A stretch of DNA of 36,613 nucleotides, taken from Caldisericum sp. Lineage in GTDB: Bacteria; Caldisericota; Caldisericia; Caldisericales; Caldisericaceae. Made by a program: the position numbers and the translations under genes. The stretch covers positions 1 to 36,613 of the forward strand of contig JAIMJY010000004.1 in assembly GCA_020692945.1 (NCBI GenBank), given 5' to 3'. The notes under the pieces are model-generated. The model saw only the letters and a list, made by a program, of their open reading frames with translations. It had not been told where the DNA came from and searched no databases. Shown in pieces: positions 35,554-36,613 of this stretch. Each line of letters starts with the position of its first letter. Position 1 is the first letter of the stretch.

Positions 35554-36108
35554 TTATGTTTTCTGGATATATTCTCCCTGTATTTCTACAGGCATCTCTC
35601 TTCCGAACATCTTTAAAACAACTCTTGCTGTCCCTTTTTCAACATCAATCTCTTCAACTGCACCTTCCATATTTTTGAAAGGACCAACAAGAATTTTAAC
35701 TCTATTACCTACAGCGAAATTCAATTTCTCCTTAGCTTGCTCTTCTGTTACCCTGTTAAGAATTTTATCAACCTCTTCCTCGGTAAGTGGGGTAGGTTTT
35801 CCACTCGGACCAACAAAACCAAGCACTCCAGGTGCATTCCTAACGATATACCAAGTTTCATCAGTAAGAACCATATAAACAAGAAGGTAACCAGGGAAAA
35901 CTTTCATTGTTTTTATCTTCCTCTTGTGGGTTTTTGCATCAATCTCGCTGTAATGATCAACAGGAAGCTCAACCCGGAGGATTTTATCCTCTAAGCCGTA
36001 TCCTTTTCTCCTTTCATCAAGCTCAGCTAAAACTTTATTCTCAGAGCCTGAGTAAGTATGGATCAAATACCAACGTGGTTCCTTGTTTTCTATTTTTTCT
36101 TCAGCCAT
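35554..36108 (-). CDS. nusG: Transcription elongation/termination factor NusG
   Basis: A 184-residue NusG. The NGN domain (WYLIHTYSGSENKVLAELD, FPGYLLVYMVLTDETWY, NAPGVLGFVGP) is followed by the KOW domain (VKILVGPFKNMEGAVEEID). It binds RNA polymerase to control pausing and couples with ribosomal S10 or Rho. Its ATG is one base after the secE stop codon and lacks a Shine-Dalgarno site, so translation is likely coupled to secE. Confidence 0.97.
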   Translation of the reverse strand: MAEEKIENKEPRWYLIHTYSGSENKVLAELDERRKGYGLEDKILRVELPVDHYSEIDAKTHKRKIKTMKVFPGYLLVYMVLTDETWYIVRNAPGVLGFVGPSGKPTPLTEEEVDKILNRVTEEQAKEKLNFAVGNRVKILVGPFKNMEGAVEEIDVEKGTARVVLKMFGREMPVEIQGEYIQKT

Positions 36109-36109
36109 A

Positions 36110-36346
36110 TCATTTAGTAATTACCTGCACTCCCTTGGCAAAAATAAAATCCCAGATTCCGATATATAAAGACCAAAAAACAATGAAGGAAATAACGACT
36201 ATTGTATATTGCAAAAGCTCTTTCCTTGTTGGCCATTTGACTCTTTGGGTTAGTTCGAACCAAACGCCTCTCAAAAAATCCCTAAAAGGTACTCTTTTTG
36301 GCCTTACTGTTTGTTGTTGCTGCACATTCCTGGCTTTATCTTTCAT
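36110..36346 (-). CDS. secE: Preprotein translocase subunit SecE
   Basis: A 78-residue single-span membrane protein of the SecYEG channel. It has the conserved amphipathic segment FLRGVWFELTQRVKWPTRKE, then one membrane helix (YTIVVISFIVFWSLYIGIW). The start is placed at 36346, just six bases after the tRNA-Trp CCA; a longer frame reading into the tRNA is rejected. No ribosome-binding site is visible, so initiation on the processed 5' end may be nearly leaderless. Confidence 0.93.
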   Translation of the reverse strand: MKDKARNVQQQQTVRPKRVPFRDFLRGVWFELTQRVKWPTRKELLQYTIVVISFIVFWSLYIGIWDFIFAKGVQVITK

Positions 36347-36352
36347 ATAGTT

Positions 36353-36428
36353 TGGCAGGCCCGGAGGGAATTGAACCCCCAACCCTCGGTTTTGGAGACC
36401 GATGCTCTACCAATTGAGCTACGAGCCT
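36353..36428 (-). tRNA. tRNA-Trp (anticodon CCA)
   Basis: A 76-base cloverleaf on the minus strand with encoded CCA. The acceptor AGGCTCG pairs with CGGGCCT (one G-U), the D stem is GCTC/GAGC, and the anticodon stem TCGGT/ACCGA encloses CTCCAAA, anticodon CCA. The T stem is GGGGG/CCCTC. It lies between rpmG and secE, a common site for tRNA-Trp in bacteria. Confidence 0.97.
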
Positions 36429-36579
36429 AAACCTTTACCTCCTTGTGTACAGTATGCCTCTTACAAGTATTGCAATATTTCTTCAACTGCAATTTCTCTT
36501 TATTAGTTTTCTTGTTTACAGTCGTTGAATAATTCCTTCTCTTACATTCAGTACATTCAAGCAAAATTATATCTTTCAT
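36427..36579 (-). CDS. rpmG: Ribosomal protein L33, zinc-binding form
   Basis: A 50-residue protein of the large subunit, too short for simple ORF cut-offs. It begins [19 protein letters not shown] and ends with [18 protein letters not shown]. The two CxxC pairs are those of the zinc-containing L33 form. AGGTGA lies shortly before the ATG. It is 10 bases after the tuf stop codon, and its TAG stop overlaps the first two bases of tRNA-Trp. Confidence 0.95.
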   Translation of the reverse strand: MKDIILLECTECKRRNYSTTVNKKTNKEKLQLKKYCNTCKRHTVHKEVKV

Positions 36580-36589
36580 CTTTCACCTG

Positions 36590-36613
36590 TTATTCAATCA
36601 CTTTTGTGATTAC
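36590..36613 (-). CDS. tuf: Elongation factor Tu, C-terminal end (partial)
   Basis: Only the last seven codons lie in the window. They read VITKVIE and stop at TAA 36590-36592, matching the usual EF-Tu C-terminus. The position just upstream of rpmG-tRNA-Trp-secE-nusG supports the call. Confidence 0.7.
   Translation of the reverse strand, partial: VITKVIE

Noticed and set aside
1-36613. CRISPR arrays, insertion sequences, phage genes or defence systems
   Set aside because: No regularly spaced repeats, transposase-like or phage-like genes were found by reading the window.

Overview
The window is an AT-rich bacterial chromosome segment, densely coded, with long operons on both strands, Sec-type signal peptides and Shine-Dalgarno sites of the GGAGG type. 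The ribosomal cluster and the pheST-polX-mutS2 order are bacterial and resemble the Firmicutes arrangement. The citrate-lyase operon, the copper-amine-oxidase-like N-domains fused to two unrelated solute-binding proteins, and secreted binding proteins without a lipobox suggest an anaerobic, possibly thermophilic lineage such as Caldisericum. That assignment is inference; no taxonomic marker was searched.

Layout. (1) 1-3.4 kb: a beta-CASP/RNase J-like metallo-hydrolase, then an orphan sugar-type binding protein ending at a strong terminator. (2) 3.4-6.4 kb: a decayed stretch in which an M28/DUF4910-like peptidase remnant and a small DUF6506-like remnant flank an intact saccharopine-dehydrogenase-family gene. 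(3) 6.4-10.8 kb, minus strand: a five-gene operon of THEP1-like NTPase, DUF364 protein, and a BtuF/BtuD/BtuC-type ABC importer, probably for a metal, metal chelate or corrinoid. (4) 11.3-18.3 kb, plus strand: a YheO-type regulator leading aconitase, NADP-type isocitrate dehydrogenase and both subunits of ATP-citrate lyase. This is a compact 2-oxoglutarate/citrate/acetyl-CoA module without citrate synthase. (5) 18.4-20.2 kb, minus strand: a SurA/parvulin-like foldase and a secreted aromatic-rich protein whose 3' end is disrupted at an AT dinucleotide tract. (6) 20.4-31.3 kb: ispE divergent from pheS-pheT, then a PHP/PolX protein, MutS2, and an exonuclease fused to an XPD/DinG-like domain. (7) 31.3-33.2 kb: tRNA-Arg(ACG), a four-helix membrane protein and a Nif3-family protein. 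(8) 33.2-36.6 kb, minus strand: the classical tuf-rpmG-tRNA-Trp-secE-nusG-rplK-rplA-[L10 leader]-rplJ-rplL cluster.

Most notable is the 24.9-31.3 kb repair region. The PolX protein keeps a complete PHP nuclease site but has lost two of three polymerase aspartates. Two genes on, a DEDDh exonuclease keeps its full catalytic set and the four iron-sulfur cysteines of an XPD-like domain, but the Walker A and DEAH motifs of that domain are gone. In both, a nuclease has kept a non-catalytic DNA-binding scaffold, and they flank MutS2. Other points of interest are the possible phase-variable secreted protein, the metal-uptake-like operon, and a recurring TTGACTTT-type promoter with a 16-bp spacer.
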